64,000 nt of DNA from Hydractinia symbiolongicarpus. Lineage: Eukaryota; Cnidaria; Hydrozoa; Anthoathecata; Hydractiniidae. The notes beneath the pieces were generated by a model. It did not search any database. It was not told where the DNA came from and worked only from the letters and a program-made list of their open reading frames with translations. The stretch covers positions 10,168,001 to 10,232,000 of the forward strand of contig NC_079879.1 of the NCBI RefSeq assembly GCF_029227915.1, given 5' to 3'. Shown here piece after piece: positions 23,177-36,036 of this stretch. Within the stretch, counting starts at the first letter, position 1. Each line of letters starts with the position of its first letter. The position numbers were made by a program, and so were the translations under genes.

Positions 23177-23661
23177 GCTGTTTAGAGCTATAACAAAACT
23201 ATAACAAATTTACAAACTTAGCGAAAAAATATTTTTTTGATAGGGCAACAGCCAGACTTTTAAGTTGTTCTGATTTTTAATTTATTTATCTGTTTTATCT
23301 TAGCCTTTTCTTGATACAGATTTGTCAGTATATATATATATTTTTTTTCTCACTCAATTGACTATGTTAACTTTTACTATACCTAATTTTTAGTTTAATT
23401 ATCGGTCGTCCTTTACCTACCAAGCCTCCTTTAGCTTTGATCAATTATAATGGTTCATTTATCCTAATGCCGTTCAATACGTTTTCACAGTTCAAGACTT
23501 TCGTATGATTATTTGACTGCTTCGTCTATGCTCTTTTTGCTCATGTTCATTTTGTTTTTATTACTGATTGAATTTATATTTACGTTTGCACATACATTTA
23601 GTATTTACACATTTCAGCATTAAGAACCATTGTAATTTATGGATGCTTGAAATATATGTCG

Positions 23662-23692
<31 letters not shown>

Positions 23693-23989
23693 GAGCGCAA
23701 CTGCTTTTAGGAAAATATTTGTTAAATGACGTGTAATTTACCGTTAAAAACAAATTTCACGTCAGTTAATCTAAGATGGCGTGTTTTACGCTTATGTCAC
23801 AAGCTAAAGCACGGTTGAAGGCAATGATTTTACGCTCACATTTCTAAGACAAGCTACCAATTACAGTTTTTAACTAAGCCTCGCTTGTAAATAAAAGGTG
23901 TGAAAATCACAATTTAACTCGTTAAAAAACCCCCTTTAATTTAAAAAAATTAAAACAAAGGAAGACATTGGCGAAGCTATTATTAAATA
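23177..23989. other. Non-coding stretch with an (AAT)n microsatellite
   Basis: About nine AAT units lie at 23665-23692. No gene is visible in the rest. Confidence 0.5.
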
Positions 23990-24165
23990 CTAGTCGTTAG
24001 CCCGTGGAAAAATCCACGGGATCGCCCGTCCTTTAAATTTACCCGTGGCAACAAAGCGGACAAAAATATATCGCATTTGATATTCGTGTTTCCGTAACAT
24101 CATTTTCTGGCTCAGCGGGGGGTTTGCGCAGAGACAGACAGACGACGGCTATTATTATAGAGAGA
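23990..24165 (-). mobile_element. Short non-autonomous Helitron-like element (176 bp)
   Basis: The minus strand starts TCTCTCTATAATAATAGCCG at 24165, runs through a GTCTGTCTGTCTC block, and ends with the hairpin CCCGTGGATTTTTCCACGGG, then CTAACGA and CTAG at 23990-23993. The next base is T. The termini match the copies at 2.9 kb and 32 kb, while the body matches the element at 2965-3085 in part (the 'gtgtttccgt' region). Confidence 0.65.
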
Positions 24166-24748
24166 CTTAAGACTTACGACAGATCTAAATCCCTATTTTA
24201 TTCATCCAGCCACAAAAAATTCGCGCCAAGTATTTAAAATTAAACATGGGTATCTAATAAACATTTTAATTTTCCTTTTGGGTTAATTTTGGGCGATTTT
24301 AATATTTTCTGCGTTTTTAAACTCTCAAGAGAGTAACAATAATTCTAATTTTACATTTCTAATTTTATATTTTAAAGTAGTAATATACAAAAAATCAATG
24401 AACTCGCCAAGTTGTACTCATCTTCTCAAATTCAATCCGCGTGAAAGGCATATGACCAGGGATGTATTTTGACGTTTTTTGTCCGGTAGCATTTTTTTGT
24501 CGTACAAATGCGACGACAAACGTTCGAAAAAATTTTCCTGATAAACGAATGTCGCAAAATGATCTTATCTTTACGCTCCTAGCTATTTTTTTTGACAGAA
24601 ATGTCCAATGATACAAGAATTTTGTGGTGATGATTCTCTCGAATAAAACGTTAACGTTAGCCTTAGCGGGGACAAAATATCGGTCGAGTTAATGAATGTT
24701 CGAGTTATCCGAAGTTCGAGTTAAACGGAGTGTTTTATTATAAAAGTA
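24166..24748. other. Non-coding stretch with a worn mariner-like end
   Basis: No gene seen. At 24660-24735 the text 'cgagttatccgaagttcgag' resembles the end of a pogo/mariner-type repeat, but a matching second end was not found. Confidence 0.3.
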
Positions 24749-24775
24749 CTAGCTGTAGAGGCCCGTGGAAGAATC
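24749..24775 (-). mobile_element. Helitron-like 3' end, truncated
   Basis: CTAG at 24749-24752 is preceded on the plus strand by A, then followed by GCCCGTGGAAGAATC. This is the family's 3' hairpin with one arm lost. The matching 5' end was not found nearby. Confidence 0.4.
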
Positions 24776-24836
24776 ACTCAGCTAAAAGAATAGTGAAAAA
24801 TTAAAAGATTTTGCAAATTCAGGATCGAAGATAATT

Positions 24837-24860
24837 CAGGATCGAAGATCTTCGATCCTG
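24837..24860. repeat. Perfect 24-bp palindrome
   Basis: CAGGATCGAAGA is followed immediately by its exact reverse complement. The same left half also occurs directly upstream (from 24819), so the array is two direct half-units plus one inverted. Confidence 0.8.
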
Positions 24861-25744
24861 TCTCTCTCTGCTTTTCTCCTCCAAGGACGGTAACACTGGA
24901 AGTTCAAGCATGCCCTGACTTTTAGTTCACGAATTATCTTCTTAAAAAAAATAAGCCGCTCAACGAAGCGCGCCACGGGAAGGCAAGTCACGGGGCTTTG
25001 CGCTTCAACCTAAAAAGTAAAATAAAAAAACTAATTACAATGTTAACCAAAAGTTTATTTAAACCTGATAAATAACTGATAAATAATCACGAGGTTGTAA
25101 AAGCCAATTTTTTCTTTATAATACACTTTTAGTTGTAAAATTTAGCAATCTAGATAATACGTCGAAATCATTTTTATACGTTTTAAGGTCCATATTTTAG
25201 AGATATAGTGAAAAAACTTTTATTCATAATCACTAAGTAAGTAACGCAGCTATTTGGACATCTAAAAAAGGGATTACCTCCACTTTAACATAATTACACA
25301 GATTCATAGTCTAGTACCAAGATCTCATAGGTTATAGAAGATGTATGTGTAGAGTATTTCAATTCAATTCAAGATATAACTTTTGCAACAACCCAAGCAT
25401 AAAGTAAATCTGGCTATGCAAACTGAAACTCATGTGAAATCTGACTAAACTATTAATTATGGTTAAGTACAACTAATGCCAGAATTCGTAACATGAAATG
25501 CATTTAGACATAAACTTTTGCGGATCTAAAAATAAAATTTCATAAATGATTTAAATGATTAATAAATAATTAGAGGAATAAAATCAACAAAATTACCAAA
25601 ATAACAAAGAAATTTGCATAAAATAAATAAATAAATTAATAAATTAATGAATAAAATAAATTAAGTAATTAATTATTTACAATGTTGATGAAAGTTAAGG
25701 TAAACACGACGTCTTAAACGCGTCTTTAAAACGTCCTTTATAAA
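24861..25744. other. Non-coding stretch
   Basis: No gene seen. The AT content is extreme around 25540-25680. Confidence 0.35.
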
Positions 25745-26290
25745 GACCAGATGAAATCCTTATAAAGGGGAAAATTTAATAACTCCTGTTAGGATTATTC
25801 TTAGAACTTGAAACTTAGAATGGAACTTTTTTTATTAAGAAAAAATTATTTTGCATAATTTGGACATGTGATTAATCCGATTTCCCGATTTTTCCGGTTT
25901 TTACGCGAAAATCGAAAAAAAACGGATTTTCTGGCAATTTTTGGCAATTTTTTTATGCGATTCACGTAAAAAACAGAAAATATGTTAAAAAACTTTTATT
26001 TAGCTTTCAGAAACTTCAAACAGAATGCAAAATTTCGCTCTGGAACAATAGTAATTAAATTTTAAGCAGATAGTGGCAAATTGTAGCTTCAGATGACGTC
26101 ACGAAAAATGTGTTGGCGCAAGCAAAAATCTATTGCTGCCATTTTGTTCCTTTTATGACGTACTAAAAAGTGTGCCAAGTTTGATTCAATTTGAACAACC
26201 CTATGTAAAGTTATTGAGGGGGGGGATTTCGCCACCCACCTTCCACCCAGTCGTAGTATGTTCACAAAACCGCGGACCGAATAGGGTTAA
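25745..26290 (+). mobile_element. TTAA-type inverted-repeat element, left-truncated copy
   Basis: The right end, CGGACCGAATAGGGTTAA at 26273-26290, is the same as that of the complete copy at 41252-41819. Internal similarity starts near 25745 ('atgaaatccttataaagggg') and continues to the end, so the left end and about 150 bases after it are missing. The element is non-coding. Confidence 0.6.
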
Positions 26291-27421
26291 AATAGAAAAA
26301 CTTAAGCTGCATTAAGCCAACTGCTGTTTTGCTTATAAAAAACCGTGGGTGCAAAGCACAAAATATACAGTGTAGTACTACAAAATTAAAATTGTTGACC
26401 ATGAACAATAACAGTTAATATCTTTAAAGGTTGTCGTGAAGAACAGCATCATTTTATTTTCGCCAATCAACATTTCGGTCTGAGCCCTGGTTGTAAAATA
26501 TATCTGTCTTTTTGCACGCAGAATGCTGTGTTTATTCTCGTAAGCATAATCTTTTGCTTAAAGACCAAAAATAGCATATGTCTCTCCCCGAGAAAGTACA
26601 AAAAAAATCTAAGATACTCACATTTAATCAGCAAAATCATCATTTTCCATTTATACCACGGGTAAATACAGCCTTTGATTTACTTGTTGTGTTATGGAGC
26701 ACATTATTCCTTTCTGTTCAAAAGTAAACGTCAAATGCAACATTTGTTGAAATAGAACGATGTTTTTTACAAGTTTATTCTATGCGGTCATTCGAACGCT
26801 GTTTTCATTGTAAGATGTATCCTTTTTTGGACAAATTTAATTCGAATTTTTGGCTGCCTTTGTATAGGAAATTCTGAAGTATCAAAAACGGTTACGTCAA
26901 TTATTGCGAATTAGCAAACAAATAACGTTCTTATTTGTTTGTTGTAAAATTATATTTAAAACGAAAAGAAATGATGTCATTTATTTCGGACGAGATTTTA
27001 CTTGTCTTATTAGCAGGTAGCTGAAAGCATAAATGAATGGAAAACTATGCAATACTTTAGGACAATTTCAAACCTACATAAAATGAAACTATAGATAAAA
27101 ATAAACAAAAAAAATCTTTGATATCGAACACACGCATTCCAATGTAAAAATTTTCAGGGGGTGTATACTTCTCAAAAATAATTGATTTTAAACAAAAATT
27201 AAAACCGAAATATGCCAATACGTAAAAATTATTTATTTATTTCATATAAATTATCAAATAGTTTCAAATTTTAAATAAAAGTCAGTAAAAAACTGTCTAT
27301 ATATTTAAAAAAAAGGGACCCCCCCCTCCGTCCTACCTGTACATCACAAAAAAAGTGTAACTTAAGCGGAAAAAGTGGTCTTTCCGGGAATAGTTTGAAA
27401 TGTAGATGAGTATTAAACATG
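26291..27421. other. Non-coding stretch
   Basis: No gene seen. A C-rich run lies at 27316-27327. Confidence 0.35.
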
Positions 27422-29668
27422 TCTCGCAAACTGCTATTAACGCCAAAGAAAAAAAGTAAAAATAATAGTTATAATTGTATAAATCATATCGAAAGATACA
27501 GCAACATCCTTCCCTTAAGAAGCTTCACTGATATTTCGATAGGAAACGTTGAACGTGCAAGGTATTTTTTCTAATTATTTTTTACTTAGCTTTTGATAAG
27601 GCCCTCTACATAACTATTTGCATTATAGTCGCATATGAGAAGATGAAAAAGTCACCGAGCTGTTGAACGATCCTAACAAATCTATATCTTCGTTTAAACT
27701 CCACCAAAAATGTCATGATCAATGGACGCACTCAAAGACGTTGCGTCGTCTTGAATTAAAACGAGAACAGAGCAGCCAAACCGACTCTGATGAAGAAAAA
27801 GTAAATAAAATAACACCAAAAAGAGCCTCAGCAAGAAAGAGAAATCGTTCAGGTGTGAACTTTTTTAGCGATGTGAATACATAACACTTCATAAGACATA
27901 CAACTTTACGGAAAAACTATTTGGTCATATTTTTAAAAAATATTATTGCTGACAAAGAATGTTGCATCTGCTTTCGAAAAAAATCTAAAAAAGGGGGAGC
28001 TTATGAAGCTCTTGTAAAATGTACTACCGATGTTGCAGCAAATACTTTCAAGCAAACAGTTTTACACAGAATGCGTTAAAAATTCTTAAAATGCGTTTTA
28101 CAATCCCATTAAAAAAGCATCGTTAAAGACATTCGGTTATCTGTGTGCCAAAAAGGAAGTTAACGTAAAAGACAAATCTATTACTATTGTAGCAGAGAGA
28201 TCCTTGTTTGGTCGGTTGTTAGCCATAGCTAGTAATCGAGACGGATTGTCATCAAAGGAGATATTATGCTACTCTCTAAGTCCAATACCATGGGTTTTAG
28301 GATTGCCTGATGGTGGTCTAGTAAAAACCGTGAAATCAAAGTTTTTAGGTAAGACAAATTATCGTAACTAGTGATTTACTAAAAATCTTTACTTAGCCTA
28401 AAATTGTTCGCTTTAACTTTTTACAGAAACTCTGGAATCACACGTTTCAGATTCTATTTGTGACATCCCCTCAGATGCAGCACATATATTCGATGGCATG
28501 GTGTTGTTGCAGCAGCTGGAAAACGTTAAGCTGACTACATTTGGAGATGTATCCGAATTTATTCTTAAACAAATAATGCTTCGTTCATCGGTTGTGTATT
28601 TTGTTACAGACCAATGTGAAAAAGAGTCAATAAAATCTTACAAGAGAAAAAGAAGAAAAGATAAAGGAATTGTACGTCTTAAAATTGACAGAAGAGGACA
28701 GTTAAAACTAAAACAGTGGTTTAAATATCTTCGAGATGGAAGTAATAAATTAGGTTTGGTTGATATTTTACTGAAAGATTGGAAGGATTCTCAGAGTTAA
28801 TGTCAGGAAAATGCCTTTACGTAAACGTTGGATCTTGTTTTTATAGGTTGCAATGTCAAGCAGGCGGTCAGGTAAGTTCACCCATTTATTGTATGTACGA
28901 ACTATCTCAAAAATGTTTGATGCATGTAATTACCATCTTTCACATTTCAGGTGACGTGCGGCGAAAAAACTTCACTATCTACAGATGAAGAGGAAGCCGA
29001 CACAAAGGTCTTTTTATGTGCCAAGCATGCTCAATTAGAAAATTATTCATCAGTCGTGATCCACACTGTCGATAGTTATATACCGATTTATGCGCTGTAT
29101 TTCGAGAATCAGCTGAGGCTAAAGATACTTGTAGAAATTGTAGTTCGTGAGAAAGTGCTTGATATTTCATCTATGCGTAGCGAAATTGGTCCCTGCTACT
29201 CACTCCCTGCTATCCATTGTTTCACAGGAAACGACTACACTAGCGCTTTCCACGGAATTGGTTAAAAAAAATCGTTCCAACTGCTGAAAAATAACGAAGA
29301 GTACCAACGACATTTCAGTTGCTGGATGATTCTTTCACATTTGATGCAAACGTGTTTCGTACGTTACGGCGATAATTAAAAGATCTCTCGACGCCACTGT
29401 GTAAATTCCTAACGCAACCGGGTATAATTGGATCCTTCAAGATGGTATTTTGGAAATTGAATGGATGGTTCGTCCTCCAGCACCAGAAGGAGTTCTGCAA
29501 TTTATATCTTGCAACCGTAAAAAATCAAAGTGCAAAACAAGAATTTGTATTTGCAAATCGCATAGTTTAAGCTGCACCGACTTGTGTCATGGCGTTGATT
29601 GTGATAACATTGACGTAAATTATGAAGACAGTTCTGCTTCTTCTGACGAAGGATCCGATTCTTTCTAA
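27422..29668 (+). pseudogene. Decayed copy of a cnidarian PIN-nuclease-like multicopy gene
   Basis: Several exon-like pieces lie in order: MSRKLLLTPKKKSK at 27422 with a GT donor near 27561; a basic stretch to 27884; VNVKDKSITIVAERSLFGR to 28348; an intron 28349-28426 (GTAAGA/TTACAG); then IFDGMVLLQQL and VYFVTDQCEKESIKSYKRKRR; then EEEADTKVFLCAKHAQ; LPAIHCFTGNDYTSAFHGIG; and a cysteine-rich tail (CNRKKSKCKTRICICKSH). The DGM, fVTD-SIKSYKRKRR, EEADT and CFTGNDYTSAFHG string is the pattern of a large PIN/FEN-like family expanded in cnidarians (from memory). Stops and frame changes occur at least near 27.65, 28.08, 28.80, 29.26 and 29.56 kb. The acidic pair normally found after 'HTVD' is damaged (DSYIPIY). 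It may be mobile, but I see no terminal repeats. Confidence 0.6.
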
Positions 29669-32060
29669 ATAAAATTAATTTTAGCCATGTAATTATTTCT
29701 TGTCTGAAGGTATAATAGTGCTTTAGGTTTTTGTACGGCGTAACATTGTTAAGACATGTGAAGTCATTAGCTAAGCTTTACAGGGTGTTTTTTCGTTTTG
29801 TGTAGCGAGTCACTATTTTTTAACTTTTGCTCTCCAACACAAAATCTATCGTTTCATGTACTTTAAAAATAAAATTGTTGATTTTCATTTATTTTTTTAT
29901 TGTGTGACGTCATCATTATAAATTAAAGTCTCAATAGGCCACAATAAATTTTATTTTCAATGCCGGTAACTTTCTTCAACATCACACGTCCATAGTCGTC
30001 ACGATAAACAGCATTTCACATTGTCCTAAAGTTTTTCAGTAAATCGATGCTCTCAGCTACCTGACTATACAGGGACCCAATTTTTCTAATGGTAATTAAT
30101 TTCCCTAATTCTGTGTGACCAGTAAATTGTATCACACTGTCTGTTAATAATTTTCATTTTTTTAAATTTTATATTAGATTTTTAATTTTTTTCTTTGGGC
30201 TATCCAATGATAGCCCTCATGATCCTTTCCACCATTTTTGCTCCATACACGGTAAGCCTTTCGGCTCCTGGATCCCTGGTGACTTTTCCTGAATTTTAGA
30301 AACATTCGCATGTCAAATCGGACTCTAAAATACAAAAAAAAAATTATCTGCGTGATTATACTTTTGAATAAAACGAAGACACTACATATGTCATCTTCGA
30401 TCAGGGCCGGATACAGGAGGTATTTCTCCTAAGGCGGCTTTGCGAAGCGAAGCCAACGCGTAATTTTTTGCGTAGCACAAATTGCGCGTGTTAATTCAGA
30501 TGAGGATCTAGAGGACGTTGTAAGCCCTCTAAGAGTCGCGTCTGGGGCGAAGTCCAAGAAACTTTAGCTTAATTACCTATTTTAGTACTCCAAAATGCAG
30601 CAGATAGGACCTTTACAAGTCCATTTCTTAAATGTTATTTGAAAAATCTTAAGTTCTTAAATGAAAGCCAAATAATGTTTTTAGAAGAGTAAGGCTAAGA
30701 TTAGCTAGCCAGCAAAACTTCTTTATTTTTCCACATCCAGAAAATTTTTTTGCAAGTTATGAGTGAATAGAATACCTTTTGGGGCTATACATTTCGGAAA
30801 ATAGGTTCGGTAAAAAAGACATATATAATTCTTGTAATTCGGTAATGCAAAACAGTATGTATTACTAAAAAAGAATTTTCATATTTAATCTATTCAAAAC
30901 ATTTAATAACATGAAAAAAGAAGCCTGAAAGAAAAATAAGCAAAAAACAACAACACAAAAATACACATGTAAATAGGCTTTATTTGTATTATTATATCAT
31001 AGTAACAACAACATAAACAACAACAGATAAATACAATGAAATAAAAATAGCAAGATTATATAGCTAATTAAAAACAACTTTACAACACAATAACCTACAA
31101 AAACGAAAGAATGAACACTGATTTAGTACAACATTCAGTCAAAAAATATTTAGCCCTAATAGCCTAATAACAAGAAAAACACTGTTTTTATTTTTTGGTA
31201 ACAATTTCTGGCTCAGACTCTTAATGTTGAAACAAACTTGAAAATACCTGTTATGCGATAATTACTATAAATACTTGAAATTTTTAACAAAACAAAATCA
31301 TTCAAGAACAGATTACACATTATTGTGTCCATCTGGATAGGGTTGTAATAAGTATATATGCTAAGTCATGTTTGCAAGTCTATCCGCATGTTTTTGCATG
31401 TTTTTCAAGTCTATCCGCATGACAACTTCTTTAGTGAAAATGTGAAAACGCTTGTCATTTCACCCATGAAATACAACCTCGATCCCAGGGACTGTAGCGT
31501 TTTTTGATACGAGGATGAAACGCGTACGAGGCCCTGGTACAAGCCTCGTCAATAACACAAGCTTTGACATTTTTTGATAAATTTCTGATTTTATTAAATT
31601 TTTTTCACTTTCACTCAAAATTGCCCCAATAATGACCATCTAATACAAATGATGACAACATATCTTCTACAGCGTTCTTCTCAAATAAAATTTATTAAGC
31701 CATTCCTATACATCTTCAGAAAAATTCACTTGATCTTTAATAATTGCGTTTGGTAGCTAGCTAACAGTTGAAAAATTAAAGGTTTTCCATATGCTTTTGA
31801 TAAAAGTCCAATGACGTCCTTGTCCTTATACTATTGACTCTAAACATTTGACTTGTTATAGTCAGGAAAATTTTGCCCCTCTAAAGAACTCTGAATTCTC
31901 TCCAACATAGACCATTTCTGAGATTATGCCCCATTATGGATTTGCGAACTCGGTGGTGCAAGTTGAAGTTTGGACTTTACATTTTATTCAGTCTTTTGCC
32001 TAACGGACGTGCTGGCGGCAGGACAGTTTTGCTTTTTGTTATCTGCTTTTATGTTTGTGA
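29669..32060. other. Non-coding stretch with worn repeats
   Basis: No gene recognised. A more GC-rich patch at about 30400-30560 ('gggccggatacagg') resembles the end of an inverted-repeat transposon, but its partner was not found. Confidence 0.35.
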
Positions 32061-32795
32061 CTAGTCAGTAAAGACCGTGGAAAAATCCACTGAGACAGGA
32101 TAAAAATGAAACAGAAGCATCTTTTGAATCTTGATGACATCAGCAACCCATCTACAAAAAGATCATAATTTTAAACCTTGTTTTCACGTTGCCCCTATTC
32201 TGTAGAGCTTAAATTGCTGATCAAGAAAATGCAAAGGATGATATGTTTTCGAGGAACAGAAAAGGAGATATAAGGGTTTAAAAGTTGTGCTGACGTCAGC
32301 AAAGGCCCGTGAAAACACACAAATTTTTTTTAAAAATTTATATACCTGTTGCCTTTCTCGTATAGATCTTGAAACGCCGATCAAGAAAATGTATAGGATC
32401 ATGTACTTTTCACAAACGGTTGCAGAGATATTGGGCTTTGAAGGCTTTTGAAGGATGACATCATCAACCCGTTCATTCCGAAACGGATTCGGAGACCCAG
32501 GTTTGGGAAACTTACCCAAATTGGTCCCAGGTGGTCCCTAGTTACCCACGCGGTGAAAAATCATTGACGTCACCACCTCGTTTCCAAGTTATTTGGCCTC
32601 AAAGTTTTAAGTGCACTGTAATAGCTTCATTAATTTAATATAAAACATTGATGTTACAATAGTAATATTGACGTCGTGCCGTAAGGTCAGATAATTTAAC
32701 ATTTGAGACATAACTTCTTCGGCTACATCAAAGAAAAATGAACACATCCACTTACAGACAGACAGACACACACAGTTAGCGTATTATTATAGAGA
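32061..32795 (-). mobile_element. Non-autonomous Helitron-like element, long form (735 bp)
   Basis: On the minus strand it begins TCTCTATAATAATACGC at 32795 with a TGTCTGTCTG block. It carries three imperfect internal units of about 115 bases, each with 'cttgatcagc'-like and 'tgacgtcagc'-like words, and ends with the hairpin GTGGATTTTTCCAC, TTTACTGA and CTAG (32061-32064), followed by T. There is no coding capacity. A plus-strand relative of similar build lies at 53258-53935. Confidence 0.7.
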
Positions 32796-32830
32796 CTAGT
32801 TGATAAGGCTTGTGGAAAAATCCACTCAGG
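32796..32830 (-). mobile_element. 3' end of another Helitron-like element, directly abutting
   Basis: CTAG (32796-32799) is the last base block of a second copy whose hairpin TTGTGGAAAAATCCACTC follows on the plus strand. Its CTAG touches the TC of the 735-bp element with no base between. Its body resembles that of the neighbour for about 60 bases; its 5' end was not located. Confidence 0.6.
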
Positions 32831-35800
32831 TAGTAAACCAATGGAAAAGAGAACCATCACTTGAATTTCGATGACGTTTGTTGAATCTCACAAATGTTTC
32901 CCTAAAATTACAAATTTTTTTGAAATGTTGCCGTTAAAGAATAATCGCTGGAACGCACCAGCGTATCGACAACTAAAAAAGAACTTTGAAGAATACTTGA
33001 AAGTTGACAGAAAAGCTCTTTTTACGAAATTTCAAATTGTAGCTAACAACCAATAAGGCTTTGCTTTAACATTGAATTGTTCTCTTTCTTTCACCCACCA
33101 TCCCTCCATTGTTGTTACGTTATTCCCAGCTCCCATCAGAAAAAAGATGAATGACATTATTGATGATTACTCATTATTTGCATTTTTGATATTAAATAGA
33201 AAATATATAAGTACACTTTGTCATTACAGTACAGCTTTGATTTCGTCATACAATGATTAAATAATTTCAATCAAGCTTCAATAAATCGTCTGTTAATGTC
33301 TATAATAGACGTACATGATATAGCATGCAATCTAAGCGAATCCGGGCACTCATTTGTTATAGAGTAGATTATTCTTCAACCTCGATCCCAGAGCGTTTTA
33401 CCGAAGGGTGCACTGAGAACAAGGTTGCACTAATTCTTTGTTTGAATACACAGGCTACCCTTAAACACCACTCTATACTATATTTTGACATGCATAAATT
33501 CCAAAGTACCCGACGCGTATTTTTTAGAGACCATGCATATGTTTTAGCGATCAGGGGTTCTGAAAAATACGCGTGCGAAAATTTTAGGGACCTTTGCGTT
33601 TTTTTCTAGTGGATTTGACTTTTAAAAAAATACGCACATATATTAATGGGATTTATTGCATACGCGGATGGTTTGGATGAAGAAATTTATGTAAACGCGA
33701 ATTTTAAAGGCTGGACAACAATCAAATTTATTAACAGCCTCTCTGGGTGTAACAAAACAATGAAATTCTAAAGTTTGAGAAAATGCGTATTTTTTAGGTG
33801 CCTTGACAGGTAAATAAGTATAAAATTACTGAGAGCTTTCTGCATTTAAAAGCCAATCCCCAAAAAGCACAGTACAGTTTACACTTGTACATTCCATAGA
33901 CCAGGTTAGTATATCAAATAAGCTAATTATGTTTGCCTACTTATTTACACGAGTTACAATGTTTACGTTTCCATGAGATTCTTATACATGCCCCACCAAA
34001 AGGAGTTGAAAAAAACGACAGACAAAAAGGTCTGTGATGGACCTTAGATGAAGAAAGTTAAATTATGGTTAAATTATGGTTCTAAATCTAAACTTCATGT
34101 AAGTTATATATTTTAATTTCAAGTTCAAAAGAGGCCCCTACCTGAAAATGAAGTTTGGAATGGACTGGTGCACTGCTTACCTGCATTATTTTGCTTGTCG
34201 ATTTCCATAAGAGGTTTGGGGATTATAAAAAACACATGTCACAATGGGAGTCAGCTGCATGATTTTTAGCCAACAAAATGTTTCTTAGAAATGTGACAGG
34301 TAATTTTACCAATTAATTTGCCCACATAAGATTTAAAAAAACGCAGCTAGCTTGCCATATTTATAAAAATATACTCGAACATTGAATAATCATTATATTG
34401 TCGCGAAAAATACTTGCTGGTGACGTCACGTGAAAAGCGCTGATGTCGGCAAGAAAATATCTCTGCTTATTTATTTCTTTTGAGCGTAAAGAGCACAAGT
34501 GCAGTAAATATTTTTAGGAACACTACAACTTTTTAGTTTCAGTTTTATCGTGTCAAAAGAGTCCTGGAAACAAGGGTGGAAAATCGCTCTGATAATTTTT
34601 TTTGTATGAAAGCTCCTAAACGCACATTCTTTTTTAGCGACAGGTGGTGTGTTCACGCGGTTTCTCTTGATATTTTTGTACAGAATAAAAATCTAAAGAA
34701 GCCTCTGTGAAGAAAACAAGGTGAAAGGTGAGTGCAAATAATATTTTTTATTTATTCACTTGTTATTGTTTTATTTATTTTACTTTTCTAACAAAAATGT
34801 ACCGTCATATCGGTAAAAAAAAACGGTCATGCATGGGTTCCATCACCACATAACGCCGTTGTCTAATCGGGCAGAAATGTCAGGGATTTATTTTTCTTCG
34901 TAGCTTAAATATAAACTTTATACTGCATCTGTCGTCTATATACTAGAAACACATGAAGTGGTTTAACCCTTAAATTTAGTTAGGCTCACCACATAAAATT
35001 TAAATATCTACAAACTCCCAAAAATTATCGACGATTATCGTGGTCGATGGCGCGAGAATAAATGTGCCGTGATTAAAGTTTTAAGAATAACCCGCTTGTG
35101 GGCGTGGTGGGCGAGAGAGGGGCGTTTTTTTCATTTCTGCCCTGTCTCCCATGCATTTTGATCGTTCATACGAAGGCAGTTTTTTTGTATTGTGAATAAA
35201 AGTTATTTAGAATAATTACAACATTAAATAAACTTTATACACAAAATATTTCACAATTTCTTCTTTCCTTCCTTAATGCTATTACGATGTTATTAAAAAC
35301 ATTTTTCCCAAACCACATAACTACATACTGTCTAACTAACCATATATGGTAAATAGATGTGTGAATTTCTCTCTATGATGGAGTAAACCATCCTGAGGCA
35401 AAATTAAGCTATAATATGTCATTTTGTAACCGCAAAGGGGCGTGTGATGGCGCTCTTCATCGTGTTTTATGTAAATAAATAAACAGATTGATAAAATTCT
35501 TTAACTTGTACGTTAACTTAACAATTTCTCTTTTACTCAAACTTAAAGTATTTATTCAAAACGTTTGCAAATTATTTGCTTAGTTACATTGTAAATAAAA
35601 ATAAGCACAACGAAGGAGGGTGAGACGAAGTTATTTGTTGTAATTTTTAATGGTAATAAGTTTCAAAATGTTTTCTTATGATAGAGCGTTAAGAAATTTT
35701 TTATAATATCTGTGTATCAAATAAAGCTTCTTGATGCTATTACGTCCTTTATATTGGTAATAAAAGGTGTAAATTTTGTATTTAAAAGGCTTTTATTCAA

Positions 35801-36036
35801 GAAAAGTGGTCGAAAGAACAGCTGATAAAGAGCTTTAATCTTTGATGCTGTTCTTCGTTGTTACTCAAAACAAAAGTTTGTGAAGAGTAAAGAAAGAAGA
35901 TCAGAATATGTCTGTTCGAAATTTTTGATGATGCATCCCTGCTGTATATTGTGGCTACGTGAAAAGGTATTTTTAAAAAAATATACGCATCAATTTGACA
36001 AAACGTTTTTTTTAGATCAGATATACATAATTAAAG
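32831..36036. other. Non-coding stretch upstream of the transgelin-like gene
   Basis: No protein gene seen. A splice acceptor (TTTTTTTAG) at about 36007-36015 implies that the transgelin-like gene has an upstream non-coding exon in this stretch, possibly near 34.7 kb, but I cannot place it. Confidence 0.35.

Noticed and set aside
33325-33609. Plus-strand frame of 94 codons
   Set aside because: No domain, hydrophobic pattern or splice context; composition like the surrounding non-coding DNA.
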